A stretch of 64,000 bases of DNA from NCBI GenBank assembly GCA_037893245.1, contig JBAIAA010000409.1, positions 2,409,001 to 2,473,000 of the forward strand. The letters are read 5' to 3'. A model generated the notes under the pieces. That model worked only from the letters and a program-made list of their open reading frames with translations, was not told where the DNA came from and ran no database searches. The DNA is from Crossaster papposus (Eukaryota > Echinodermata > Asteroidea > Velatida > Solasteridae). Both the position numbers and the translations under genes were made by a program. This document shows positions 51,001 to 60,430 of this stretch, piece by piece (the first letter of the stretch is position 1; each line of letters begins with the position of its first letter).

Positions 51001-54000
51001 GAAATAACTGAAATTTGAAATAGAAAATTCAAAATCAAAGTTTGGTACCAACATTCTCAAAAACTTCCTGCTGAAAATTCACTGTATACATTGTATACTA
51101 CATTGTATGACTTACATTTGTGTAACTGTGTGATAGGTTAAACCCAGCTAATGGGGGTACCCATTTATACTCCTGGGTGGAGAGAGGCAAGTGGCAGGGG
51201 GTGAAGTGGTTTGCCCAAGGGCTCGGCATATAGACGGCAGCCGGATTCGAACCCCTGATTCTCCGATTGTGAGTCACAAACAAAAACCACCAGGCCACAC
51301 TTCCCCCAGGTTTCATTTTTTGTTCATCTTTTCTTGAGAACAGAATAAAGATAGATAATAGGTCTTTTTTCTGAAACGCATTCAAAACATGAAATTTTTG
51401 GAAATTTCAAGGAGGAATATACCTGTTTAACCCTAACTCCCTCACGGCTTTTACTAGAAAGTATCCTGAATCCGCTAAAATCCACCAATTTTGGTTTGCA
51501 AAAACTGCTGGTGTCCTGAGTCCATCAGACTCCACCAGTATGCATTATGGAGATATCCTGAGTCCATCATAATCCACCAGCAAAAGTTTGATGGACTGTG
51601 ACGAATTCAGGATACAGATCTGGGTGGCATACAACAAAATTGCAGTGCGTTTCTCCATAGAGTCCATCACAGTCCATCACCTAAATTTCTGTATCCTGAA
51701 TCCATCAAACTCCTGCAGTAACGCTAGGCTTAAAATCCTCAATCCATCACACTCCTCCAGTTGTTTAATATGGAGGTATCCTGAATCCGCTAAAATCCTC
51801 CAAAACAGAAAATGGATTTTGATGGACTCAGGGTGGTTAGGGTTAAAGGAAAGGCATTGACAGCCCTGCTTGTAGGGCTAACATACACCCTACCTACAAT
51901 TCCCAAACTCTTAGGGTTTTTACAAACCTTACAGAGACCCCAATTGAAACTTGCTGTGCCACAACATTGTCAAATTCTTTTGCAAAATTTAAATAAATCG
52001 CTTCGGACGAAACCTTTGGACACAGTACATACATAATTTAGTTATGTACTATCCTGGTCCGGATAGGCACCTACGTGTATGGGAGTCATTCAATTGCCCG
52101 AAATTTAAAAAACGAAATGGTAAAATTCACGAGCATTTTGTTCACCGACATCGCAACAATCCACTCGTTCATCTGTCATGGCTTTGAATGAGTGTCAAAG
52201 CGCCCTCAGTCGACAACCAGCAAAGACAGCAAGTGCATATTTTGGCGATGTTGGTGATCAAATTCTCGTAAATTTCACGTTTTTGTTTGATATTTCAGGC
52301 AATTGCAGCACACCCACAGCTATCCGGGCCAAGATAGTACACATGAAATACTGGGTCCAACAAATTTGCTGCATCCCAAATGAGTTACGTGTATATTGCG
52401 CAAACAAATTTTAAAAATGTTCTGTTACAGCAAGTTTTAATTAGGGTCTCCATACGGGGAAAAAAATATTAAAGAAAATATTAAAGAATTTTAGTACTGA
52501 TAACAAAATACAAAATAAAGACCAGCCTCATACTCATAAAGTCACAGGTTTTTTGCACAGGCTGTCACGTGATGTCAACCTGTGAGTTTGTTTTCCTTTT
52601 TTCTGCAAGGTTTATAAAAACCTTACAGTCTGTTTGGAAACTACATGTATGTACACCTAGTCAAAACATGTGGGACTCCTAATACATGTACCATGTACAT
52701 GTAGGAGAGTCCAAAATATTTAAGTGCATAAAACCTGCAACATAAGAAAATAGACTGGCATATAAATCAACTAGTCAAACATGCTTTTAGTGCCGAGTCA
52801 GTCAACCGTGTAAAAAAATAACATGTATGTGGTTGTATCAGTATCAGACCACTCAAGAGATCATTTTAGTGGTCAAATAGATGGACATGAACAAGTCTAC
52901 TCTTAAGCCGTGTTCGCACTGGACTTTTTTGGGGGAAGGTTTTACTGAGACGATGGGAAATAAAAAATGGTCAAATGTTACCGCTGTTCGCACTTGGACT
53001 TTCGACACGGAAAAATTTTACCGAGACCGCGGGAGAAGTAGCCGAGCTGTCATTATAATGACTCGTGAGGGCGCTTTGCGTGACCTTTCTGCATTGACCC
53101 CGGTGTACCCATTTTTGTCCGATCGCATTATTGACGCCATCGTCGGTTTTTAGCCGACGCATCCGTTGTCGTGCTTTCTTTCGTCGTAAGAAACGTTGAC
53201 GTTCTTTATAATCATTTGGAAATGATGCACTGGTAGCACCAATCAAACTTCCGACTGTATCAATAATAATATCTGCAATAATATTGACCAAAGGAACCCC
53301 AACTCTACGTAATCTTTTTGCAGAACCAGGTGCGAATGTGATCACGATGCGATTTGCATGCATGCAGCGTGCCCGCACGTAAACAATGCAAAGAGCGCAT
53401 GCGCGGTGTCTTGTGTAGCGTGACCTTGCACTGGATAGCCGGGTGAACGTTTTCCTGGGCCGCTTTTACCGACACGCGCTGTTCGCACTGGACTTATCGT
53501 CTAGGGAAAAGTGACCAGGGACGTTTTCCCGGGCAGCAGTTGGCCGGTAGAAGTACCCACTGGACTCGGGAGAAGTACCTGAGAGGAAAACGTCCTAGGC
53601 TGTCCGCACTGGATTTAAAATGGGAAAAGGACCCATCGTCTAGGTATGTTTTATCATTTTAAGTCCAGTGCGAACATGGCTTTAGTCTTCAAAATGAAAC
53701 CATACAGCTTTGCAATACTCTCAGGTGAAAAATGTTGAAGAAAACTCTGATTTAAAAAGTGATTTGAGACTTCAAACCTGGCTGGTGTAATACTAAAGAC
53801 CTTTTCTTTACTTTAGACTCATGAAACCTTTAGATAATTTTATCAGTGAGTCAAGTTGGCCTAAACCTTTTTTTGCATGGTTTTCAGCACTCCAGGGTTC
53901 GGTCTGATGTACATTGAAACTAGCCCAGGTTGGACTCCTCCGTTGTATACAACGCGACGGAGTCCAGGGTATCAATGTATCCTGCCATAGCGAACAACAA

Positions 54001-54672
54001 CTTTTTTTCATATTTTTACCTGATGAAGGAAGCCAAGATCTCGCTTATGTCTGGAACTACAGATCGTCATGGGTTATTAAAAATTAATGTGTCTTTGGGC
54101 TACTTATTTACAGAAAATAAATTGCAAATCCACGCTTTTCGGCGTGAACATCATGTACGAACTTCCTATGTCATGTGCGTGCGCGTGCACGCGCGAGGCC
54201 GGCTCATCAGTCGTAGGCCGGCGCAGTTGCCGGGTACGCGCGCACGCACGTAGGAAGTTCGTACAAGATGTTCACGTCCAAAAGCGTGGATTTACAATTT
54301 ATTTTCTGAAATTAAGTTGCCTAAAGACACATTAACTTTTAATAACCTATGACGATCTGTAGTTCCAGACACAAGGAAGACATAAGCGAGATTTTTGCTT
54401 CCTTCATCAGGTAAAAATATGAAAAAATGTTGTAAATTTTTTCGCTATGGCAGGATACATTGATACCCTGGACGTCAGTCGTAATGCAATGAAGAACGTC
54501 GTCCAACCTGGGCTACATTGAAACATGCTATGTACATTACCTCATCTAGACACTGGAAGGCTGGGCTGGCCGAGACCTCCACCTGACTCTCTTCTTGCAG
54601 GATGACCTTGGGGGCCAGAGGAGCAATAGCTGGCTCATACTTCTCCTCATCACTGCTATAGTCTTTACTCAT
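29880..54672 (-). CDS. CCDC146: Coiled-coil domain-containing protein 146, 15 coding exons
   Basis: CCDC146 is a long coiled-coil protein of centrioles and axonemes, needed for sperm flagella in mammals. Exons in transcript order: 54541-54672, 50925-51007, 47536-47745, 46056-46364, 43665-43892, 42892-43051, 42036-42158, 40021-40280, 38909-39073, 37241-37465, 36481-36709, 36176-36304, 35616-35753, 34222-34470, 29880-30083. All junctions are GT-AG and in phase, totalling 947 residues against about 955 in human. Identity rests on remembered family wording such as [69 protein letters not shown] and the C-terminus [19 protein letters not shown]. An acceptor (TTGTAG) lies 5 bp before the ATG, so a 5' untranslated exon lies upstream. 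Introns carry many MITEs. Confidence 0.95.
30605..30690. repeat. Three-copy repeat of about 27 bp
   Basis: GTTATCAGGCCGTGTTCTA recurs three times with small changes, inside the last CCDC146 intron. Confidence 0.7.
30858..31160. mobile_element. TTAA-type MITE, copy 2, with internal duplication
   Basis: Ends CCAGTTCGCGCCGG and CCGGCGCGAACTGG lie between TTAA at 30854-30857 and 31161-31164. A segment of about 70 bp (CACGCCAAGTTCAAGTTCGG to AAATGCGTGGG) is tandemly duplicated inside. Confidence 0.92.
31462..31845. repeat. 11-bp minisatellite, about 34 copies
   Basis: The unit is AGGCCACCACA, changing to AGACCGCCACA in the right half and AGACCATCACA at the end. Three units make 33 bp, so all frames stay open on both strands; those frames are artefacts. 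It lies in the CCDC146 intron between exons 14 and 15. Confidence 0.95.
31928..33605. mobile_element. Cluster of GCTGCTAAGCACA-type MITEs
   Basis: Copies start at about 31928 and 32226 (ACGGAGCTGCTAAGCACA). Right halves (TTTTGGCTGG then GAGCAAGA then GCTTAGCAGC) lie at about 32075-32150, 32885-33000 and 33480-33605. The copy beginning at 32226 is interrupted at about 32335-32865 by other repeat DNA. An intact relative lies at 36905-37160. All are in the intron between exons 14 and 15. Confidence 0.7.
33046..33203. mobile_element. Palindromic MITE, 158 bp
   Basis: TGTGACCCAGCACGAGTAAA at the left is matched by TTTACTCGTGCTGGGTCACA at the right. The arms pair almost to the centre (TTTAAAGCTTGTTTAGCTTTAAA). 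Confidence 0.88.
33204..33900. repeat. Repeat with TTTGTTTGTCAGCAGGATTAC, two copies
   Basis: A segment of about 200 bp (TGTTTGTCAGCAGGATTACA through GATCTGGATCTAGATCAGGAA) occurs at 33210-33420 and again at 33670-33870, with the TTTG run in front of each. Confidence 0.75.
34222..34470 (-). CDS. CCDC146: CCDC146 coding exon 14
   Basis: 249 bp, [20 protein letters not shown] then [14 protein letters not shown] to DDTTMRKM, acceptor CCTCCAG, donor GTTAGT. Confidence 0.92.
34600..35420. repeat. Intronic repeat DNA with a GGTTGGATAC-type MITE
   Basis: Bases 35128-35420 carry AAAGGTTGGATACAACCTTT and the internal words of the GGTAGGATAC family seen at 40327, 44889 and 54714. The far end is not clear in this copy. 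No exon is present. Confidence 0.55.
35616..35753 (-). CDS. CCDC146: CCDC146 coding exon 13
   Basis: 138 bp, 46 codons, [20 protein letters not shown] to EDTLQLAKK, acceptor TGTAAAG, donor GTATCG. Confidence 0.92.
36176..36304 (-). CDS. CCDC146: CCDC146 coding exon 12
   Basis: 129 bp, [20 protein letters not shown] then [20 protein letters not shown], acceptor CTCGGTAG, donor GTACAT. Confidence 0.92.
36481..36709 (-). CDS. CCDC146: CCDC146 coding exon 11
   Basis: 229 bp, [20 protein letters not shown] to [14 protein letters not shown], acceptor ATTCCAG, donor GTACCA, phase 0 end. Confidence 0.94.
36905..37160. mobile_element. GCTGCTAAGCACA-type MITE, intact copy
   Basis: GGGCCCAATTTCATAGAGCT at the left is matched by AGCTCTATGAAATTGGCCCC at the right, and the arms pair for most of their length. 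It lies in the intron between CCDC146 exons 10 and 11. Confidence 0.85.
37241..37465 (-). CDS. CCDC146: CCDC146 coding exon 10
   Basis: 225 bp, [19 protein letters not shown] to [15 protein letters not shown], acceptor TTGACAG, donor GTCAGT. Confidence 0.94.
37540..37625 (+). repeat. tRNA-like SINE relic
   Basis: An A-box-like AAGCTCGTTGGTTGAATGGT and a B box GTGTTCGAATCCC lie about 40 bp apart. There is no closed acceptor stem, so a SINE head or tRNA relic is more likely than a working tRNA. Confidence 0.5.
38283..38592. mobile_element. MITE with GGCCGGCC in each arm
   Basis: TTTCCAATGATTGTCGGCCG then GGAAATTGATACAAAA on the left is matched by TTTTGTATCAATTTCCAATG then GGTCGGCCGGCC on the right. 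It lies in the intron between exons 9 and 10. Confidence 0.7.
38909..39073 (-). CDS. CCDC146: CCDC146 coding exon 9
   Basis: 165 bp, [18 protein letters not shown] then [20 protein letters not shown], acceptor TGTTCAG, donor GTCAAA (a weak donor). Confidence 0.9.
40021..40280 (-). CDS. CCDC146: CCDC146 coding exon 8
   Basis: 260 bp, [20 protein letters not shown] to KKKFQEMMV, acceptor CCAACAG, donor GTATTA. Confidence 0.92.
40327..40997. mobile_element. GGTAGGATAC-type MITE with a second MITE nested inside
   Basis: The outer ends are TTTAAAGGTAGGATACACCA and TGTATCCTACCTTTAA. At 40351-40730 a second element with ends TGACCCGCTCCATCG and CGATGGAGCGGATCA sits between copies of CATTTG, so it was inserted into the outer one. 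The outer element may use a TTAA target. Confidence 0.75.
41120..41480. mobile_element. Palindromic MITE of about 350 bp
   Basis: AGTTAAATTTGAATTACATC, GCTCACACAGCTTGGCAC and GATTCGGGGCAAGC on the left are mirrored by GCTTGCCCCGAATC, GTGCCAAGCTGTGTGAGC and GATGTTATTCAAATTTAACT on the right. Confidence 0.85.
41800..41875 (+). repeat. tRNA-like SINE relic
   Basis: A-box-like ATAGCATAGTTGGTAAAG and B-box-like TGTGGTTCAAATCC are spaced as in a tRNA, but the arms do not fold well. Confidence 0.45.
42036..42158 (-). CDS. CCDC146: CCDC146 coding exon 7
   Basis: 123 bp, 41 codons, [20 protein letters not shown] then [20 protein letters not shown]. Acceptor CTTGCAG, donor GTAGGT. Confidence 0.92.
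42231..42655. mobile_element. GTGACCTG-type MITE, copy 1
   Basis: TGTGACCTGGCACCACAAAA at the left is matched by a diverged TTTCGTGGTGCCAGGCCACA at the right. Related copies lie at 43939-44615 and 45297-45710. Confidence 0.75.
42892..43051 (-). CDS. CCDC146: CCDC146 coding exon 6
   Basis: 160 bp, reading [20 protein letters not shown] and [18 protein letters not shown], which matches the family's LNLQN..LMEKQN and RDFRNLKKMELLLKV block. Acceptor TATGCAG, donor GTGGGG, phase 0 end. Confidence 0.92.
43291..43524. mobile_element. TTAA-type MITE, copy 3 (inverted)
   Basis: TTAA lies at 43287-43290 and 43525-43528. The ends CCAGTTCGCGCCGG and CCGGCGTGAATTGG, and the internal words, run in the opposite direction to copies 1, 2 and 4. 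Confidence 0.92.
43665..43892 (-). CDS. CCDC146: CCDC146 coding exon 5
   Basis: 228 bp, coiled coil with [20 protein letters not shown], acceptor ACGCAG, donor GTGGGG, ending at YLGDR. Confidence 0.9.
43939..44615. mobile_element. GTGACCTG-type MITE split by other repeats and a tRNA-like unit
   Basis: The left end TGTGACCTGTCACCACAAAA and the right end TTTTGTGGTGACTGGTCACA are separated by a partial GGTAGGATAC element (43974-44020), GC-rich DNA and the tRNA-like unit at 44436-44507. Confidence 0.6.
44436..44507 (+). tRNA. tRNA-like sequence, probably a pseudogene or SINE head
   Basis: The 72-base unit has a D arm (GCTCAGGTGGTAGAGC), a T arm with GGTTCAAGTCC and a mostly paired acceptor stem (GGTAAGA with CCTTGCC). 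The anticodon stem is poorly paired (CCAGT against TCCAG) and the T stem has one mismatch. The loop position would give a GGT anticodon if folded like its parent. A working gene is unlikely. Confidence 0.45.
44889..45182. mobile_element. GGTAGGATAC-type MITE, intact copy
   Basis: The ends are TTAAAGGTAGAATACACCG and GGTGTATCCTACCTTTAA. Internal words are GATATCTAGCGCAATCATTT and TGCTGGATGCC. TTAA at both edges is compatible with a TTAA target duplication. Confidence 0.8.
45297..45710. mobile_element. GTGACCTG-type MITE, intact copy
   Basis: TGTGACCTGTCATCACAAAA at the left is matched by TTTTGTGATGAAAGGTCACA at the right, with arms of about 35 bp. Confidence 0.88.
46056..46364 (-). CDS. CCDC146: CCDC146 coding exon 4
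   Basis: 309 bp, coiled coil ([20 protein letters not shown] to MDKMNKQKK), acceptor CTCGCAG, donor GTGAGC. Confidence 0.92.
47536..47745 (-). CDS. CCDC146: CCDC146 coding exon 3
   Basis: 210 bp with acceptor CTCGCAG and donor GTATGG. It contains [11 protein letters not shown] and the diagnostic [19 protein letters not shown]. Confidence 0.93.
47818..48172 (+). mobile_element. tRNA-derived SINE, full length
   Basis: The head has A-box-like GTGGTCTCGTGGTTTGGGGC and B box GGGTTCGAGTCCGG. It is followed by TTAGGCAAGGCACTTTGTCA, CTCTCCACCCAGGAGTGGAT, GGGTACCTG and a tail GCGCTTTATAAATATCC. Parts of the core recur in the SINEs at 11355 and 51125. Confidence 0.85.
48192..48434. mobile_element. 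TTAA-type MITE, copy 4, diverged
   Basis: TTAA lies at 48188-48191 and 48435-48438. The ends are CCAGTTTGCGTCAG and CCGGCGCGAACTGG. It is less similar inside than copies 1-3, so it is probably older. Confidence 0.85.
48630..48755. repeat. Cluster of CGACGCGTCG palindromes
   Basis: TACGACGCATCGCAG, CGACACGTCGTA, CTACGACGCGTCGCAGCTGC and GCGACGCGTCGTAGG recur within about 120 bp, giving dense alternating palindromes. It is probably part of a MITE whose ends I did not fix. Confidence 0.6.
49274..50812. mobile_element. TIR-like pair enclosing about 1.5 kb
   Basis: ACGAAACAGGGTTTCCCCTTAAC on the left (49276) matches, inverted, GTTAAGGTCGAACCCTGCGA on the right (50788). Both are followed inward by CTAGCC/GGCTAG and ACTAG words. 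The interior is AT-rich without a gene, and the exact ends are uncertain. Confidence 0.5.
50925..51007 (-). CDS. CCDC146: CCDC146 coding exon 2
   Basis: 83 bp, [19 protein letters not shown] to RTLA, codons 45-71 plus two bases. The acceptor is AATTTCAG and the donor GTAGGG. An alternative acceptor 9 bp downstream (TTATTTCAG) would drop three residues. Confidence 0.88.
51125..51312 (-). mobile_element. tRNA-derived SINE, inverted
   Basis: On minus the head (GTGTGGCCTGGTGG, B box GGGGTTCGAATCCGG) is followed by CCTTGGGCAAACCACTTCAC, CTCTCCACCCAGGAGTATAA and ATGGGTACC. It lies in the intron just before CCDC146 exon 2 in plus coordinates. Confidence 0.8.
51432..51850. mobile_element. Repeat element with TTTAACCCTAACTCCCTCA end
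   Basis: The left end TTTAACCCTAACTCCCTCAC is answered by GGTGGTTAGGGTTAAA on the right. Inside, five to six degenerate units read TCCTGAATCCGCTAAAATCC or GTCCTGAGTCCATCAGACTC. A 90-bp relative lies at 56735-56822 inside the P-like element. Confidence 0.65.
52906..53681. mobile_element. Harbinger-like non-autonomous element, 776 bp
   Basis: The ends AGCCGTGTTCGCACTGGACT and AGTCCAGTGCGAACATGGCT form a 21-bp inverted repeat with one mismatch, flanked by TTA at 52903-52905 and 53682-53684. A 3-bp TWA target is typical of PIF/Harbinger. GTTCGCACTGGACT words recur inside. A minus frame at 52971-53378 (135 residues, basic [11 protein letters not shown] stretch) is not recognisable as a transposase. 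Confidence 0.85.
53921..54513. mobile_element. Palindromic element, 593 bp, with 11-bp direct flanks
   Basis: The two halves are inverted copies almost to the centre near 54215, for example TCAATGTATCCTGCCATAGC against GCTATGGCAGGATACATTGA. The outer words are TAGCCCAGGTTGGA and TCCAACCTGGGC. TACATTGAAAC flanks both sides (53910-53920 and 54514-54524). The element sits 28 bp inside CCDC146 intron 1. Confidence 0.9.
54541..54672 (-). CDS. CCDC146: CCDC146 coding exon 1
   Basis: Codons 1-44, start ATG at 54672, acidic N-terminus [14 protein letters not shown], ending in FQCLDE before the donor GTAATG. The end is in phase 0. A palindromic element begins only 28 bp into the following intron. Confidence 0.93.
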
Positions 54673-54713
54673 GATAACTACAAGGAATTAAAACTGGTAA
54701 ACATTTTGTTGAA

Positions 54714-55251
54714 GGTAGGATACATAATTTGCAGATATCGAAGAAAAAAATACTTACAAATTTATATTAAGAAATATCTTACTTATTTGAAAGTAAATAA
54801 TGATTGTAATTTGTAGGCATCCAGTAAAATGATTGCGCTAGATATCCTATAATTGTTCCGAAAAGTTGAATTTTATTAACAAAATAACAAAATTTATTAA
54901 CAAAATAACAAAATTTATTAACAAAATATACAATCGCCAGACGGTGATCGTTAAAAAAAACGTTGTTTATCTTGCTTTCCTCGGTCGGCATCCATGACTG
55001 TAAAACTTCGAACAGGTCAGTTAAATGATATTTACTATAAAATACAACCCCCCCCAAAAAAATCTACCCATTCATGTAGACCGAGTTACTGGCCTCTCGC
55101 TTTTTTAACATTTGGACATCATCTGGCGCTACTAGTAGTAGCGCCAGATGATGTTTAAATGTTAAAAAAGCGATAACTAGAGGCCAGTATTAACTCGGTC
55201 TACCATTCATGATAATTTAAGCAATTTCCAATGGTGTATCCTACCTTTAAC
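54714..55251. mobile_element. GGTAGGATAC-type MITE carrying a nested palindrome
   Basis: The ends are GAAGGTAGGATACATAATTT and TGGTGTATCCTACCTTTAAC. Inside is a tandem triplication of TTATTAACAAAATAACAAAA (54873-54928) and the nested palindrome at 55076-55203. It lies just upstream of the CCDC146 start exon. Confidence 0.8.
55076..55203. mobile_element. Near-perfect palindrome, 128 bp, with 7-bp flanks
   Basis: GTAGACCGAGTTACTGGCCT at the left is mirrored to CTCGGTCTAC at the right, with the centre ACTAGTAGT near 55133. CATTCAT lies on both sides. Other copies of the host MITE read straight through this point, so the empty site is known from the family. Confidence 0.88.
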
Positions 55252-55279
55252 CATGGAGGAATAAGAAGGCCCCTCCATG
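55252..55279. mobile_element. P-like excision footprint, 28 bp
   Basis: CATGGAGGAATAAGAAGG followed by CCCCTCCATG, between perfect 7-bp direct repeats CTTTAAC at 55245-55251 and 55280-55286. The first 18 bases equal the left terminus of the element at 55633. Confidence 0.8.
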
Positions 55280-55632
55280 CTTTAACCAACATCCGAGATA
55301 ATAAATGTATATATTTTTACGAACTCCCCTTTTAATTAATTTATACCAAATCTTTCTTTGTCAACATGCCTTTGTGGTTTTTTGGTTTTTTTGTAAGTTA
55401 CATACCTGCTTTTTTTTGTTTTTGTAAACATAAATAAATATATTGTATTATATATATACTGTATTTTTTTTATTAAAAAAACAAATGTAATTTAGTGTAA
55501 TATTTTATAATCAGCAAAAACATACCGGTATTGTATTTGTGCATGTTTATTTTTTTAACATAAAAAAACCCGAAGGCATTGACCAGCACTCGATCAGCAG
55601 ACGTGAGACGGTGATAGTGCATGCAGTGCAGT

Positions 55633-58358
55633 CATGGAGGAATAAGAAGGAATGGAGTTCGAACGGACCCTGCTTCAAACAATTAAGGTTGGCTGCCGTG
55701 GTCGTAAAACGGTCGTAAAAATAGCACCCACAAGAGCTTATCTGTCATCGAGCGCCCGCTGTCAAGGACGGGCTTTCCCGAATTCACGCTCACCGCGCGT
55801 GCGCAGTGCGATCTTCCTTGTTTCAAGATGGCGTCGCACCAGAAGGATGATTTCGTTTCGCGAAAATATATGAACCCTAGGCCTAGCGAACTTTCGTATA
55901 AAAGTTCCGATAGTTTTTGTGGGTTTATGAACGGTATCGGCGCGGCCTGGCTTATCAAAAAATACTGCCAATGTCATTACACTGGTGAGTTCATGCGGGG
56001 GAATGTTTTATTGAGCAACCATGGAGGAATAAGAAGGAATTGAACTAGTTTAAACAGGGACAAGAATTTGTTTCAGTTTTACTCCTCTTTTTGCACTTGC
56101 ACTTTGCAGTCGGCATTGGCATTGCAAAATGTGTAAACACGAAGTTTTGCGGAATCATTTGTGAATAGGCAAAGCAAAATAATTGCTAAAATCAAGATTG
56201 ATAACTATTAAATAAAGTAAGACAAAATAAAATATGTTGGTCAAGTGTATTTCTGCACATAACCCATTCTATTTCTGCTCATTTAAAATAATTTAATTTT
56301 TCAATTCCCCTCTTAAAAATATAACGTATAGCATTATCAGTACAGTAGTTCCAGCACTGAGATGGACCGTCCTTCAGTAAAGTTTTGCCAAGCACAAACA
56401 AAGCAAGTCCAGCAATTGCAAGGAAGCAGAAGCCAGAGAGTCGTGGCCGACCCATCAAAAAAATCGGCAAGAAACTCTTTTAAAGTAAATCACATTTCCG
56501 AGTACTCCTAAAACAGGCCAGTCTTAATCGGTAAAATTATATTCACTTTTTAAAAGTATGATTTTTGCATAATTCCAATACATGTAGTTTGATAACCCTA
56601 AACTTTGAAAATTTATAAGAATTTCAAGTAATAGTACAATATGTTCATTTGAATTACATGTTGGCTTTAAAAAAGGCTTTACAACGACAAGACTTCTTAT
56701 TCCTGTTTGATTCATTTCTCATTACAGCTGTTAACCCTAACTCCCTCACCATTGTTATTGAACAATACAATTCCTCCAAAATCCTCCAACTTCCTTTGTT
56801 GTGTAGGGAGTTAGGGTAAAACGACAACAACTAAAGTTCAAAAGGAAGGTTGCTGTGACAAATGCAACAACAGATGTGAAGACTGTCTTCAGCAGATGCC
56901 TCCTGAATTCATCAAGTTTTTACACAGAATTATAGATGCTATAATCGTGGAGGAATAAGAACGCATGTGGCTCGACGGTGACTTTTCATGCAACTCTGAT
57001 TCAGTTTTTATATACAGAAGATGATTCAAGTGCCAGCTGGATTTTTAACTGCTTTGTATACAATTTCAAATTTATAATAACACAAACTTTCCATGATTGT
57101 AGAATATTGAAAAACTTTCTATAAATGAAATTTTAATTACACACGTATAATTATGCGTTGTACAGGAATTTTTTTTGTTTATTACATTGTACACGGTACG
57201 AATGCACTTCCAAATGATTTCTGTCTTGTACAAAATGTTCAAGTTCACTTTGACTTTAAATAAATTAGTTTTACGTCTGTATATATAGTGAGTTTGTATC
57301 TTAAACTAAATTAATATCACCACGAACAGTCACAAAAAAGTTGTAGCACAGTTCGGTTGAAATTACATTTTTTGGTGCTAATGAACATTTCTTTATTTTG
57401 ATTAACCCATGAAAAACCATGACCCAACTCGATATATCCCTCGCCCCCTGTGCCCTTTGGAACCATCCTCAATCGATTCTGCAAATTCCTCCACCACGTA
57501 CATTTTGATTCATCCTTAATCCTCCAAAATGGTCGGTTATTTCTTGAATTTGTCCATGGATTCTGTAAAGATTAAAACAAAAAAATCACAATAATTTTTG
57601 AGAATGGAATTTCAGAGTGTTGAAAACATTTTTCTCTTTCATTTTTGAAACATTCTATGAAAAATATAACGGCAAAAGTATCCAAAAGACACCAAAATCT
57701 ACTTCTGAAAATAAATACAATGAATATTGTAGATGTCGTTCTGACCGTTCGCGGTCGTTTCCGCGAAAAAAATCGCTAAAAAACAACCAAACAAAATCCT
57801 CAAAAAAATTTGTGGTACAAACTGGTGAGTGAAGCCGAACACACGAACGGATAGAGAAAACCTTAACGAACGAAATCCTCGTGTTTTCAACCACTGCCGA
57901 CATCTGGAAAGCCCCTAAAATCATAAAAATATGAGACATGATTTTCAAAATTTATCACTATATTCTAGAGGTAACAACGAATGTATCTTACCAAAGAAAA
58001 GTCCGATTTTGATGAACCAAACACCAAAAAAAATCGCTTTTTGAGAGCAATTCGTTGAAGAAAATGGCGCATGAAGAATAACGACACAGGGTGACTGCGC
58101 ATGCGAAAACGTGTTCTATTCGTGTGTTCGTGTTTATTGACTCAAGTGACAACCAACGATTCATTCGGCTTCTGTGCAGCGAGTACCGGCAGCCATCTGT
58201 ATGCATCAAAGAACCTTATCGCGGTCGTAAAATCTGTCGCACAGCGGGAGTCCTCCATGCCTTTACCACTGGTCAGCCAGGGTCAGTAATTGGTCATTAA
58301 ATACCCTGCAGGGGGTTTGGCGGGCCGTTCGAACTCCATTCCTTCTTATTCCTCCATG
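55633..58358. mobile_element. P-superfamily-like non-autonomous element, 2.7 kb
   Basis: Perfect 34-bp terminal inverted repeats start CATGGAGGAATAAGAAGG, and GTGCAGT flanks both sides (55626-55632 and 58359-58365). The start resembles Drosophila P-element ends (CATGATGAAATAA), and P elements make 7-8 bp duplications. Degenerate copies of the end lie inside at 56020 and 56946. No THAP domain or P transposase frame was found. CpG-rich promoter-like DNA occurs near both ends (55730-55860 and 58080-58260), possibly captured host sequence. It sits between CCDC146 and RUVBL1. Confidence 0.8.
55828..55984 (+). CDS. Putative first exon inside the P-like element
   Basis: ATG in good context (CAAGATGGCG) opens 52 codons (MASHQKDDFVSRKYMNPRPS, then FCGFMNGIGAAWLIKKYCQC) and ends at a consensus donor, ACTG/GTGAGT. 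CpG-rich, promoter-like DNA lies upstream. I do not recognise the protein and no second exon was found. It may be a captured host exon or a real host first exon around which the element ends happen to lie. Confidence 0.4.

Positions 58359-60430
<2,072 letters not shown>

Noticed and set aside
56279-56470. 63-codon minus-strand frame with a hydrophobic segment inside the P-like element
   Set aside because: It is too short, has no splice sites and has no recognisable family.
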